DNA of 64,000 bases from Bacteroides sp. (GCA_021201335.1 JAJQFD010000018.1:1-64000), one strand, 5' to 3'; shown: positions 28,936 through 39,337, numbered from the stretch's first letter. Numbers and translations are program-made. The notes: generated from the letters alone by a model not told the origin.

Positions 28936-30729
28936 ATGAATATAGAAGCGAAACTGATTACCTCCGTTGTGGATGGAATTAAATCACTTTACGGACAGGA
29001 AGTACCTGCCGCACAAGTGCAACTACAGAAAACCAAAAAAGAATTTGAAGGGCACTTAACGCTGGTTGTTTTTCCCTTTCTGAAAATATCCAAAAAAGGA
29101 CCGGAGCAAACAGCGCAGGAAATCGGCGAATATCTTCAAAACAATGAACCTGCCATAGCATCCTTCAATGTAATCAAAGGATTCCTAAATCTGAGTATTG
29201 CCTCCTCTGTTTGGATTGATTTATTGAATACAATTCATCAAAATGAGACCTATGGTATTGTGCCTGTTACGGATGCTTCACCACTGGTGATGATCGAGTA
29301 TTCTTCTCCTAATACCAACAAACCGCTTCATCTGGGGCATGTACGCAATAATTTGCTGGGAAAAGCACTTGCCAATATTGTAGAAGCAAACGGTAATAAA
29401 GTGGTAAAAACGAATATTGTCAACGACCGGGGTATTCATATCTGTAAGTCTATGCTGGCTTGGCAGAAATACGGAAACGGGGAAACGCCTGAATCATCCG
29501 GGAAGAAGGGCGACCACCTGGTGGGCGACTATTACGTAGCGTTTGATAAACATTACAAAGCCGAAGTAGCCGGATTCATGGAGAAAGGAATGACCAAAGA
29601 AGAAGCGGAAGCTGCTTCTCCCTTGATGAATGAAGCCCGCGAAATGCTGGTGAAATGGGAGGCCGGTGATTCGGAAGTCCGCTCTTTATGGTCGATGATG
29701 AATAGCTGGGTATATGCCGGATTTGATGAAACCTACCAAAAAATGGGTGTAAACTTCGATAAGATTTATTATGAATCGGAAACATACCTGGAAGGAAAAG
29801 ATAAAGTATTGGAAGGACTGAAAAAAGGGTCTTTCTACCAAAAGGAAGACGGTTCTGTTTGGGCAGACCTGACAGCCGAAGGATTGGATCATAAGCTGCT
29901 TCTCCGTGCAGACGGTACTTCCGTTTATATGACTCAGGATATTGGTACTGCCAAACTTCGTTTCGATGACTACCCGATTAACAAAATGATTTACGTAGTA
30001 GGCAATGAACAAAACTACCATTTCCAGGTACTATCTATTCTGCTGGATAAATTAGGCTTTGAATGGGGAAAAGGGCTGGTTCACTTCTCGTATGGTATGG
30101 TGGAACTTCCGGAAGGAAAGATGAAATCACGCGAAGGTACTGTGGTAGATGCCGACGACCTGATTGAAGAAATGGTAAAAACGGCCCGCGAGACCTCACA
30201 GGAGCTTGGCAAGCTAGATAATTGTACTCCTGAAGAGGCGGAAAACATTGCCCGCATCGTAGGATTAGGTGCTTTGAAATATTTCATCCTGAAAGTGGAT
30301 GCCCGTAAAAATATGACTTTTAATCCGAAGGAATCAATAGATTTTAACGGAAACACTGGGCCTTTTATTCAATATACATACGCACGTATCCAGTCTGTAC
30401 TTCGCAAAGCTGCAGAAGCAGGTATTATCGTTCCGAACGAGTTACCCGCGAATGTAGATCTGAATGAAAAAGAAATGGGATTGGTGCAGATGGTAGCGGA
30501 TTTTGCTACCATTGTTAAGCAAGCCGGAGATGATTACAGTCCGTCCATTATCGCGAATTATGTATATGACCTGGTGAAAGAATATAACCAGTTCTACCAT
30601 GATTACAGTATTTTACGCGAAGAAAACCAAGATGTGAAGTTGTTCCGTATTGCTTTGTCTACTAACATATCGAAAGTAATCCACATAGGAATGGGATTGC
30701 TGGGGATTGAGGTGCCAAACAGAATGTAA
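28936..30729 (+). CDS. argS: Arginyl-tRNA synthetase
   Basis: The 597-residue class I synthetase charges tRNA-Arg. The N-terminal additional domain (1-110) is followed by the HIGH motif as HLGHVRNN (about 132) after EYSSPNTNKPLH, and the second class I motif as GKMKSREG (about 394), a KMSK variant usual in ArgS. The C-terminal anticodon-binding helices end in GLLGIEVPNRM, the characteristic end of the family. Its own terminator is at 30817. Confidence 0.96.
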   Translation: MNIEAKLITSVVDGIKSLYGQEVPAAQVQLQKTKKEFEGHLTLVVFPFLKISKKGPEQTAQEIGEYLQNNEPAIASFNVIKGFLNLSIASSVWIDLLNTIHQNETYGIVPVTDASPLVMIEYSSPNTNKPLHLGHVRNNLLGKALANIVEANGNKVVKTNIVNDRGIHICKSMLAWQKYGNGETPESSGKKGDHLVGDYYVAFDKHYKAEVAGFMEKGMTKEEAEAASPLMNEAREMLVKWEAGDSEVRSLWSMMNSWVYAGFDETYQKMGVNFDKIYYESETYLEGKDKVLEGLKKGSFYQKEDGSVWADLTAEGLDHKLLLRADGTSVYMTQDIGTAKLRFDDYPINKMIYVVGNEQNYHFQVLSILLDKLGFEWGKGLVHFSYGMVELPEGKMKSREGTVVDADDLIEEMVKTARETSQELGKLDNCTPEEAENIARIVGLGALKYFILKVDARKNMTFNPKESIDFNGNTGPFIQYTYARIQSVLRKAAEAGIIVPNELPANVDLNEKEMGLVQMVADFATIVKQAGDDYSPSIIANYVYDLVKEYNQFYHDYSILREENQDVKLFRIALSTNISKVIHIGMGLLGIEVPNRM

Positions 30730-30816
30730 AGTTTTGAAGATAAAAACTGGTATGGTTTTTGCAATACTTTATTAAATCACAATTAACAGATAAACTACGA
30801 ATATCTATATAATATC

Positions 30817-30855
30817 AGGTCGGATAGGGCTACAGGCTCTTATCCGACCTTTTTA
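30817..30855 (+). terminator. Rho-independent terminator of argS
   Basis: AGGTCGGATA (30817-30826) and TATCCGACCT (30841-30850) form a perfect stem followed by a five-T run. Confidence 0.75.
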
Positions 30856-30910
30856 TTTCATTTTGGCAGTGCTTTACTCTCTTTCTACCAATGCATTTTC
30901 AAATCCAATT

Positions 30911-31070
30911 TTGTTAAACAAAAAGACATTTTTGTTAACCGCGCGACACTATTTTGTTACACGAGAAACCCCACTTTGTTAAGCAATCAACGCCATTTCG
31001 TTAACCAATCGAGGTCATCTTGTTAAGCAACAAATCTCATTTTGTCAATCCACCCATTTCAATCAATTAA
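30911..31070. repeat. Degenerate tandem array, period 22 bp, eight units
   Basis: The core TTGTTAA (with variants) starts at 30911, 30932, 30954, 30976, 30998, 31020, 31042 and 31064, that is every 22 bp (21 once). Unit consensus is roughly a variable 9 bp followed by CATTTTGTTAAcC. The period is about two DNA turns. Confidence 0.65.
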
Positions 31071-31241
31071 TTGCTTTATTTCAACGAATAAAACGAGAGA
31101 GAAGAATAATAACCCTGTCACATTCTGTCATCTTTAGCAGGGAAAAATTGGCATACAACATATGTTATGTATATTTATTGCCCGTTACAGTAATTTAACA
31201 AGTCCGAGATAACAGGTTGTCAACTTCAACTTAATAAATTT

Positions 31242-31822
31242 AGCGAAGGCTAAACCAGCGGTCGACGAAGTCAAAGCCTGACAGATTTAGCCTAGGGCCA
31301 GCGTGCAAAATCAGCGCAGCCCGGGGTTTAGAATACACAAGACCGAGGAGTTCTGCAAGAACGGCATATGATACTAAATCCTTTTATATGTCGTGCCTGT
31401 AGCACTCCTTAATTATGGTGGGTTACTACCCAGTCATATTCGAAAGATAACATTCTTTAGTAATCCAGCCAAGAATCTAAGGTCTGTTAAAAATCCCGGA
31501 GGGATTACAGGTGCATAACCACGGGATTACATCCCGTGGAAACAGCTAACCCGACTCTACTCTCACAGCCCCGACAGGGGGTGAAGAATATATTATTGAC
31601 CCACTTCGCGGCTCACGGAGATATTTCTATATCCTATCCCGTGGGATATCCATCCCACGGTTATGCACCTGTAATCCCTACGGGATTCTTCGAGATTTTA
31701 ATGTCTTCAAATCTTCCGAACATGACTGGGTTAATACCCCAAGTTGCACTCACTTTGTTCGCTAATCCTGGGCTAAATCTGTCAGGCTTTGACTCCGTCG
31801 ACCATTGGTTCAGCCTTCGCTT
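31242..31822. repeat. Long palindrome built from two copies of a dispersed repeat
   Basis: The left arm 31242-31296 (AGCGAAGGCTAAACCA, GTCGACGAAGTCAAAGC, CTGACAGATTTAGCC) is inverted with few mismatches at 31768-31822. Single copies of the same repeat, each lacking about 20 bp in the middle, lie at 9988-10019 and 39306-39337. Confidence 0.65.
31487..31701. repeat. Nested hairpin intergenic element, copy 2
   Basis: It has the same plan as 3179-3373: small hairpin (AATCCCGGAGGGATT), GTGCATAACC, arm (ACGGGATTACATCCCGTGG), core (ACAGCCCCGACAGGGGGTGAA...CACTTCGCGGCTCA), opposite arm (CCCGTGGGATATCCATCCCA), GGTTATGCAC, small hairpin (AATCCCTACGGGATT). The core is shared with copy 1 while the arms differ yet pair within each copy. 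Confidence 0.65.
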
Positions 31823-31928
31823 AAAAGTAGATTTCCCTTAAGTTGACGACATTAAACTAAAACACCCGTCATCAATAGAAAGGGTTATAGATTTCCTAAA
31901 AATACTATCACAATATCGTTTTCATCCC

Positions 31929-32243
31929 TTACTCCATCCTGAATATCTCCGGCAACGGAATAGAAACTGGTGAATTATCCGGGTTTGTTTCCATAATATC
32001 TGCCATATAATCCCACCATTTCTGAACAATCGGATTCGCACCCATATCCTGCGAAGACTCTTCTCCTTTTACTTTTTGGCAGGCAAATAAAATATTGGTT
32101 TCTTTATCCCAGAAGATGGAGTAATCATATACACCGTTATCCGATAATAGTTTTTTCATCTCCGGCCAGATTTCACTGTGCCTTTTTTCATACTCAGCCT
32201 CACATCCGGGCTTGAGGAACATTTTAAAAGCTTCTCTTTTCAT
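31929..32243 (-). CDS. rhaM: L-rhamnose mutarotase
   Basis: The 104-residue ferredoxin-like dimeric alpha-beta barrel protein interconverts alpha and beta anomers of L-rhamnose, speeding entry into catabolism. Family marks are the start KREAFKMFLKPGCEAEYEKRH, IWPEMKKLL, YSIFWD and the WW in PIVQKWWDYMADIMETN. It is the last gene of the PL11/fusion/rhaM operon, 8 bp after the fusion gene, which ties the operon to rhamnose released from rhamnogalacturonan. Confidence 0.88.
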   Translation of the reverse strand: MKREAFKMFLKPGCEAEYEKRHSEIWPEMKKLLSDNGVYDYSIFWDKETNILFACQKVKGEESSQDMGANPIVQKWWDYMADIMETNPDNSPVSIPLPEIFRME

Positions 32244-32251
32244 TGTTTGTA

Positions 32252-35200
32252 TTATTTTAAATTGATATAGACAGGCTTATCCCTGTCGCAAATGATTTCT
32301 CCATTTCTGTATTCAAGCTCAGCTACCTGTATAGTACTGCGACGGGTATCCGGAGTATCGGCTTTTATACCGCTACCCGTACGACCCGGATGGGTGAAAT
32401 AAAAAATATAAGCACGTCCGTTATTTACTACTACGTCAGCATGCAATCCTTGTGTCCAATCATCCGTTCCGGTACCGGCATTTTGCAGAATATTATTTTT
32501 TTTGTCGTGTCCAGCTTTCCATATCGGGTGAACAATAAACTCCTAAGCCATCCCAGTTATCTACAATCATGAAGTACTTTCCTTTCCATTGGAATACTTT
32601 CGGGCCTTCGCCACGGCGATCAGCAATTACTTTCCCATAATTCGTCCAATTGGTAAAGTCTTTGGTTTCAGAATAATAAATAGATTTATTATCCCGTTCA
32701 TTGTTGTAATACATACGCCAGGTTCCGTTGGGAAGTTTGATCATTCCTGCATCGATCACTTTATCAGATATCAGGTTACATTTGTTCTGGAAATCCCAGT
32801 CGATCAGGTTATTACTTACCAGGTGTACAATCTCCCTCTCATGCCCCCAGTCACTAAATATGCCGGGAACTACCGTGAGGAACATGTGGTACTTGCCACC
32901 TTCTTCAATGACATCGGGTGCCCAATAGGTATAGTCTTTCCCGCCGTAGGTAATTTTAGCATCACATTTATACTTCCAGGTAGCACCGCCGTCGACAGAC
33001 TCTGCAATGCCAATGGGAGTACCATGCACCCAGTCTACTCCCTTGGCTTCTTTCAAATTGGCGCGACGATTGGTATAGAACATAAACCAACGTTGCTCTT
33101 TCGAATTCCAGATAACGACTGGATCGGCTGCCCCGTCGAACTTGGAATCCCGATACAAGGGTTTATCCGCATTTTTATAGGCACGGTTCAATGCGCCGGG
33201 TAATACATATTGATTCAACTGACAGTCTTTGAGTTGAGCCAGTCCTTCAATGGCTGCTTTGCATCCCAGGATGGCACCATCAAAAGTTGTATGTACCCGG
33301 TCTACAAAATAGGCTTTGGTTGCTTCCTTACCTATTGCTTCGTATTTACGGGCAAGTATGTCATTCATATCCATGTAAGGAACGTTTTCCTGTTCGGCTA
33401 CTTCTCTCGACCATTTACCGTAAGTCTGGTCATTTCTTATCATCCGGTCGCCTTCCCAGCTGTTACCGGGAGTGTGTGACAAAACAATCACATGGGCTCC
33501 CCGCGCTTTTGCCTGACGAATGTAGATACGCAAGTAATGACCGAAAGTAAATACTTCCTCCGGTCCTCCATGACGTTCCATAATAACAGTCTGTGATTCA
33601 TTTCCAATACCTTTCAGGGAGGCGCGTGCCCTCCCTGTATTCAGCGGACCACCGTCATTGTGACCAAACTGGATAAACAGATAATCTCCTTTTTGAATGC
33701 CGAATAATACCTTATCCCATAATCCTTCCGTATAAAAGGTACGACTGCTTCGCCCACCTAACGCATGATTTTCCACTGAGATACGACTGGTATCAAAGAA
33801 CCAGTCGAAGAAGCTTCCCCAGCCCCACTGACCGCCATCACCTTTTCCTCTGCCGTTCTTCATGGTAGAATCACCAATCATAAAAACAACGGGAGATTTT
33901 TCATTCACCCGCGTACTTCCTGCCGGATCTCCTGCTCCTACACTAAAAATAGGTGCCGGCGTGGTCTGTTCCATTGTATAATACTGCACCGCACTATCAT
34001 TCATCTTTGGAAATTGCTTCTTCAGCAGGTTGATCATTTCAGCACCGGCCCAAAGCACCGGCCCATAACCATGTGCTGCATATGCATTGACCGGACGATA
34101 GTAATAAAAAGCCGGATCAAAAGCCATACCGGTGCCTACACAGGTGCCTTCCACTTCTCCTTTGGTATTGATTTGGGTTGATACGGCATGCCAGCCCAAT
34201 TGAGCTACCGGACCGTAAGCCACCGGATCAATCCACCCATTGTTGATACCGCGTGCAATACAATACACAAAAATAGCAGTCGCGGATGTTTCATGATAAG
34301 AATCATTCCGGTCGAGCAGTTGACGCCAGAACCCTTCTCCGCTCTGGTAAGAAGTAATACCTCTTATATGAGCACGGTATTGTTCGAGTATTTTATGATA
34401 ATCAGGATGACTCTGGGGCAAAGCGTCCAGTACTTCCGTCATAGTCAGGATGGCCCATCCGTTGGCACGTCCCCAATGGAAAGCAGGATGATCGGGCATA
34501 CTTTCTACCCAGCCATGACGATAAAGTCCTTTTTCAGGAACAAACATGCGTTGAGAAAACTGCAATATCTGTTTAACGGCTTCATTATAGTATTTCATCT
34601 CTCCCGTGAGTTTACCCATTTGCACGATGGCCGGAACAGACATAAACATATCATCCAGCCAAAGAGTGTTTTTCTGAGGACGGTTACGGGCAAAGGTACC
34701 ATCACTTAATCTGTACTCCCGGTACATGATGTAATTCATATAGTTATCAATCACCGGTCGCAGATCCATGTTACGATCATCCAGTTGTGCTTTAATCATG
34801 GCTGCACACATTGCTCCGGCATCATCCAGCGCATGAGGTGTCAAAAGTTGTCTCATTTGCAAATCAATCACACCATAATCATTCATTAACCGACGAAAGT
34901 GAGGTGCTATCTCTGCCAGCATCTTAAAACGGGTAGTTACATAATTTCGGTAAGCATTGTCATTGGTCGCTTGTGCTGCTGCGAGCATAGCAGCGTATGT
35001 TACTCCCCATTCGTAACTGGTCAGACGGAACAAACCTCTGTCGAGAATGGCATTTTCATCCATCTGCGCATAATCAGTAATTACTTTGCCGGTTTCTTTA
35101 TCAATCACCCTGGCCGGAGTAGCCTCATCCAGATAACGGAGCACTCTATCCATGTCTGTTTTGATTTCCTGCATGGTTAACATACTATACGGAACTTTAT

Positions 35201-35342
35201 AATCGGGCTGAAGCAAGTGCAGGGGAGTATTCAGGTCGTTGACAACCTCTGCTTTTTTCTTCTGTTTTTGAGCGTGTAGGGGACAACTGCTCCATACGGC
35301 AAGCAATCCCAAAAGAATCCATGTTTTTTTAAAGAAATTCAT
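32252..35342 (-). pseudogene. GH105 / CE12-type esterase / GH43-like three-domain pectin enzyme, frameshifted near the end
   Basis: After a signal peptide (MNFFKKTWILLGLLAVWSSC) come three modules. About 40-410 is a GH105 unsaturated rhamnogalacturonyl hydrolase (SYEWGVTYAAML, catalytic Asp in LWLDDMFMSVPAIVQMG, HWGRANGW). About 480-705 is an SGNH rhamnogalacturonan acetylesterase of CE12 type (GDSTMKNG, GGRSSRTF, QFGHNDGG, VDRVHTTFDG). About 725-1030 is a GH43-like five-bladed propeller (DPVVIWNSKEQRWFMFYTNRR, YWAPDVIEEGGKYHMFL, DAGMIKLPNGTWRMYYNN). The frame ends at 32493 in an A8 run (plus-strand T8, 32496-32503); one more A continues it as NILQNAGTGTDDWTQGLHADV to 32252. The single homopolymer indel affects only the last 80 residues. 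Confidence 0.8.
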
Positions 35343-35365
35343 GATAGTATGATTAGTTAATTGAA

Positions 35366-37246
35366 TTATTTAAACTCATATCCGCGGAACCATCCTTTCT
35401 TCAAATCAGATCCGAAGTAAAATCCGGGCTGAGTAGGTTGATTGTATGCCACATTCTGGGTAGCAATACTGATCCGATATACCGGATCTTCCAGGAAGGT
35501 ATGGAAACGGTATTCGGTAGGAATAGTAGAAACATATAACCGAAGTGAACTATTATCTTCCGATCGTAACAAAACTTCTTCTCTCCAGTCGCCCAATATA
35601 TCTCCCTGCAAACAAGGATTGGATTTGCTGCCATTATTGGAAAGAGCTCCTTCAAATTTCACCAGTGGTTTACAAATACCGGCTTCCCAATCATATTTGC
35701 TCACCACATTTTTATCCAACAGTTCACGTAAAAGATCTCCGTCCCACCAAACAGCCATATTTACAGAAAGCGTACGCATTTCAGGATTGACCACTTCACC
35801 TTTGAAATTACGGATACCTTCGGAACTCCATGTCCACATTTCCACACCAGGGTTTGTGGGATCAATATCAGCAGCCATCGCACGACCTACATCCGTAGGC
35901 GATTGTATCTGGAAAATCACTTCACCCGTTTCTGCATCCCGGAAAGAAGAACCATCCCGTTTATTTTCATGGCAATCCCATACTTGCAACTTGGGATTAT
36001 CCGGGTCGAATTGCGTCAGATGAAGAGCATCTCCATACCCCATTCCGGTAGAATAAAGCCCTTTTCCGTTATGATCAATCGTACAGGAACCATACACTAT
36101 TTCATCACAGCCGTCTCCGTCTACATCTGCTACCCGAAGATTATGATTACCCTGTCCGGCATAATCTTTCCATTCAGGATTATTGCTATCGAACACCCAG
36201 CGATTTTTCAGCTTCTTACCGTTCCAATCAAATGCAGCCAATACGGTGCGGGTATAATATCCCCGACACATCACGACACTGGGGTCAACCCCGTCGAGAT
36301 AAGCCACACAAGCCAGGAAACGATCGCTTCGATTGCCACGTTTATCTCCCCAACCCATTAAATCCCCGCGTGGAGGAATATAATCGACAGTTGAAAGAGC
36401 TTCTCCGGTTTCACCGCTAAATACAGTCAGGTATTCCGGGCCATCCAGAATACGTCCGGCACCATTCCGGTAATCGGCATTGGCATTCCCTATTACTTTT
36501 CCTTTTCCATCAATAGTGCCATCAGCTGTTTTCATCACCACTTCAGCCTTGTTATCGCCATCCAGGTCGAACACCATAAATTGAGTATAGTGTGCTCCGG
36601 CCCGAATGTTATTTCCCAGGTTGATTCTCCAGAGAAAAGTTCCGTCTAAACGATAACAATCTATGAGTACGGGACCCGTATAACCATCATGAACATTATC
36701 GTGGGAATTGGAAGGATCCCATTTCAGAATGATTTCGTATTCACCGTCTCCATCTACATCCCCAATACTGGCATCATTAGGAGAATAGGTATAATTCTGT
36801 CCGGAAGGAGTAATACCATCGGCAGGTTTATTTAAAGGAATATTCAGATATCCCAAAGGTGCATCCGCCGGAAGGGTATAGGTTCCACCTGTCAGTTTCT
36901 TCTTTTTGGTTTTACTTACCGGTTCTACCTGATAAGTAGCCGGCAAATTTCCTACATATTCGTCGTAATAGCATGTAGAGACTTCAATGGGATTCTCAGT
37001 CAGAAGTTTCCCGTCCCGATATACATGGAAAGCCACATCCGTCGGATCCGATGAGAGATACCGCCAGGAAACAAACACTGTGGTAGGGGATTGACGTAAA
37101 GCGACTACTCCCCGCCCTAACTTTTCACGTTTCAGTTTGGAGAAATTATAAGCTGGCTGAGCTGTTGAAGACAGAAATATACACAAGAACGAAAAAAGAC
37201 AAACAGCCCGAAGATGTGACCAGATAAAAAGGCAAAGGTTTTTCAT
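35366..37246 (-). CDS. Rhamnogalacturonan lyase, PL11
   Basis: The enzyme cleaves the rhamnose-galacturonate backbone of rhamnogalacturonan I by beta-elimination. The 626-residue exported protein (signal peptide MKNLCLFIWSHLRAVCLFSF) has an N-terminal fibronectin-like part and then an eight-bladed propeller with repeated calcium loops: IGDVDGDGEYEI, VFDLDGDNKAEVV, VADVDGDGCDEIVYG. The terminal ILGDWREEVLLRS...PGFYFGSDL is typical of PL11. The in-frame ATG at 37318 is rejected because the promoter lies between the two ATGs. It is first in the operon with the three-domain enzyme 23 bp downstream. Confidence 0.92.
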   Translation of the reverse strand: MKNLCLFIWSHLRAVCLFSFLCIFLSSTAQPAYNFSKLKREKLGRGVVALRQSPTTVFVSWRYLSSDPTDVAFHVYRDGKLLTENPIEVSTCYYDEYVGNLPATYQVEPVSKTKKKKLTGGTYTLPADAPLGYLNIPLNKPADGITPSGQNYTYSPNDASIGDVDGDGEYEIILKWDPSNSHDNVHDGYTGPVLIDCYRLDGTFLWRINLGNNIRAGAHYTQFMVFDLDGDNKAEVVMKTADGTIDGKGKVIGNANADYRNGAGRILDGPEYLTVFSGETGEALSTVDYIPPRGDLMGWGDKRGNRSDRFLACVAYLDGVDPSVVMCRGYYTRTVLAAFDWNGKKLKNRWVFDSNNPEWKDYAGQGNHNLRVADVDGDGCDEIVYGSCTIDHNGKGLYSTGMGYGDALHLTQFDPDNPKLQVWDCHENKRDGSSFRDAETGEVIFQIQSPTDVGRAMAADIDPTNPGVEMWTWSSEGIRNFKGEVVNPEMRTLSVNMAVWWDGDLLRELLDKNVVSKYDWEAGICKPLVKFEGALSNNGSKSNPCLQGDILGDWREEVLLRSEDNSSLRLYVSTIPTEYRFHTFLEDPVYRISIATQNVAYNQPTQPGFYFGSDLKKGWFRGYEFK

Positions 37247-37271
37247 AAAAACTAGTAGTTGATTAGTAAAT

Positions 37272-37280
37272 ACAAAAATA
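37272..37280 (-). promoter_or_regulatory. -7 box upstream of the PL11 gene
   Basis: TATTTTTGT on the minus strand matches TAnnTTTG plus pyrimidine and lies 25 bp before the ATG at 37246. No clear -33 box is seen. Confidence 0.4.
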
Positions 37281-37437
37281 GCTTTTTGATCTTCATATTT
37301 ACCTATAAGAATGTACAATTAGATGGAATTCTGTTCGAAAAGGCTTAAGAGGTATTTTGCTAACAGAAGTTTTATTTATTTTTGAGTTTTGCATCCTCAT
37401 TAGCCTAATACTATACATACACATTCCTATATAACCC

Positions 37438-38726
37438 ATGAAAAAATCTCAGAAAATGAAACCAGTAAAAACTAAATCTTACTTCGTGTGTATCTTTCTG
37501 TTTGTGGCTATTCAAACAACTTATGCACCAATCGGAAAACGTTTCCCTTCAGAAATGTCAACTTATCCCGATCCGGTAACAGGACTCACCGTCAAAGTGC
37601 TGACCAACCACCCGGAATACAGCGATTCCCGTATTTACCAGACACACCCGCAATGGACGTATGATAATAAATATATTGCTTTCCGTTCGCAACGCACGGG
37701 CTCGGGCCAGTTATTTTTTGTAGAGGAACAAACGGGAGAAATTATCCAGATTACGGATGGCGCCAGAAACGGAGACTATAACCTTTCCCGAAAAAAGGGA
37801 TTGCTTTACTTTTTGCGTCGACCTGAAGGTAAACCCGCTCAAGTCATTGAACTGGATTTTGAGCGCGTACTGAATGACAGTAAGAAAGGAAAAATGAAAC
37901 CTCATGCTTCTTATGAGCGTCTGGTAACCGAATGGCCCGATTCATTAAAGATTTCAGGAGGAATGGGCCTGGACGTAGAAGAAGATATACTGTATGTAGG
38001 AGTAACCCTCCTTATGATGCCGAAAGCTGGCAAAACCCAATTGACGATTCGAAGCACCGGATTAAGAACCATCCGGGAGGAATCCGAACCATTGATGTGA
38101 AAACCGGAGAAATTGGTTTTGCCTTCAACGTAGACTTCACGATGGGGCATGTTCAGGCCAGCCCTTTTGTGAGCAGGGAAATTGTATTCTGCCACGAGAC
38201 GGGAGGAGATTCGCCTCAGCGAATGTGGTTTGGCGATATGACCACAAATACATATCAACCTCTTTATATCGAATCAGATTACGAATGGGTTATCCACGAA
38301 ACAATTACGGATGCCGACCATGTTTACTTCAATGTGCTCTGTCACCTCGAACACCTGAAAAAGAAACCGTCGGGGATCTTCTCCATTAATTTACGCAATG
38401 GCCATGTGAGAGTTCTGGGACAAGTGCTTTCGAATGATATGAATCCTGAATTGAAAGCGATTCCGGCAGAGGCAAATAGTTTCTGGCATTGCAATGGGTC
38501 GTCCGACGGAAAATGGGCGGTAGGCGATGATTTCACCGGGAATATTACGCTGATCAATACAAGAACAGGGCAAATGCACTTGCTCACCACCGGGCATGTG
38601 ATGAAACCGGATCATGCTCATCCGTATTTCAGTACGGATAATAAGCGGGTATTGATTCAATCGGGAAGGTTATCGGAAGGGAAACGATTGAACCTGATGG
38701 TAGTGGATATACCGGAGGGGTGGTGA
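37438..38726 (+). pseudogene. Oligogalacturonate lyase-like protein (PL22 type), frameshifted
   Basis: The N-terminal signal peptide (SYFVCIFLFVAIQTTYA) is followed by a seven-bladed propeller resembling the pectate-lyase-22 family: YPDPVTGLTVKVLT, HPQWTYDNKYIAFRS, FTMGHVQASPF, HETGGDSPQRMWF, WVIHETITDADHVYFN, FWHCNGSSDGKWAVGDDF and KPDHAHPYFS, with several histidines as expected for its metal site. After DILYVG at about 38003 one base is missing (probably one A before ACCCTCC). The frame then continues as NPPYDAESWQNPIDDSKHRI to 38726. Restored length is about 430 residues. It would cleave unsaturated galacturonide oligomers, although rhamnogalacturonan-linked substrates are possible. It is divergent from the PL11 operon. 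Confidence 0.72.
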
Positions 38727-39036
38727 TGGTTAGAAAAAGTCGCAAGTAACAGGACTAAAAGTTCTGGGAAGATGGCAATAGACAGAAGGGTGCGTCAGGG
38801 GGGCGACAATAATCACCCTTTCTAACTTCGAAGAGTACAGTTCAAACGGTACGAATAACAGAATCAGATGCTAACACAGAACCTAACAGAAAGAAAAGAA
38901 TAGCTCCCCCATACCCCCTCTTGGGGAAAATGTGTGAGTGAGGACGTAGACAAGAATTTTCAATTTCCCCTAATTCCCACTCAACTGCCCTGTAGCTATT
39001 TGTGGGCGTGGTTCGAAGTCTGTTGATAGAGTAGCG

Positions 39037-39112
39037 CTACTCTCTTGCTACGATAGCCCTACTCTCTTGCTAGAGTAAGCCTACTTTCTTTCCTGAATAG
39101 CACTAGAAAAGT
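39037..39112. repeat. Degenerate tandem array, period 22 bp, about four units
   Basis: CTACTCTCTTGCTA at 39037-39050 recurs perfectly at 39059-39072, degenerately at 39081 (CTACTTTCTTTCCT), and as CTAGAAAAGT at 39103. The step is exactly 22 bp each time. Confidence 0.6.
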
Positions 39113-39305
39113 AAATGCTTAGCCTCTGTCTGAAATCTTTATCACAACAAGTTTTTATGAAAAACAGAATTGAAACATCTTCAAAAAAGCAGGTTTAAAA
39201 TTTAGAGAATCCGAAACCATGTTGTACCTTTGCAGCCAGAGAAAAGCATTTCTTTGGCATATAAAGTCATATGTCACCCGAACATGAATGAGTGTTGCTC
39301 GCTGA

Positions 39306-39337
39306 CCCTGGGCTAAGTCTGTCAGGCTTTCAGCCTT
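39306..39337 (+). repeat. Dispersed repeat, copy D
   Basis: CCTGGGCTAAGTCTGTCAGG continues TTTCAGCCTTC. It matches 31768-31822 except for an internal gap of about 20 bp. Confidence 0.6.

Larger units (their letters stand above)
30856..31928. other. 1.07-kb gene-free region filled with repeats
   Basis: No credible gene is present; the open frame at 31536-31841 is made of repeat sequence. The region holds a 22-bp-period array (30911-31070), a long nested palindrome (31242-31822) and the hairpin element inside it (31487-31701), each listed separately. Confidence 0.6.

Noticed and set aside
30911..31070. CRISPR array
   Set aside because: The 22-bp periodic cores are too short and degenerate for repeats and there are no spacers of normal length or cas genes.
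31536..31841. 101-codon open frame between argS and rhaM
   Set aside because: It runs through palindromic repeat sequence; the apparent protein is translated repeat.
37932..38100. Separate small protein overlapping the PL22-like gene
   Set aside because: The overlap is the frameshift zone of one propeller protein.
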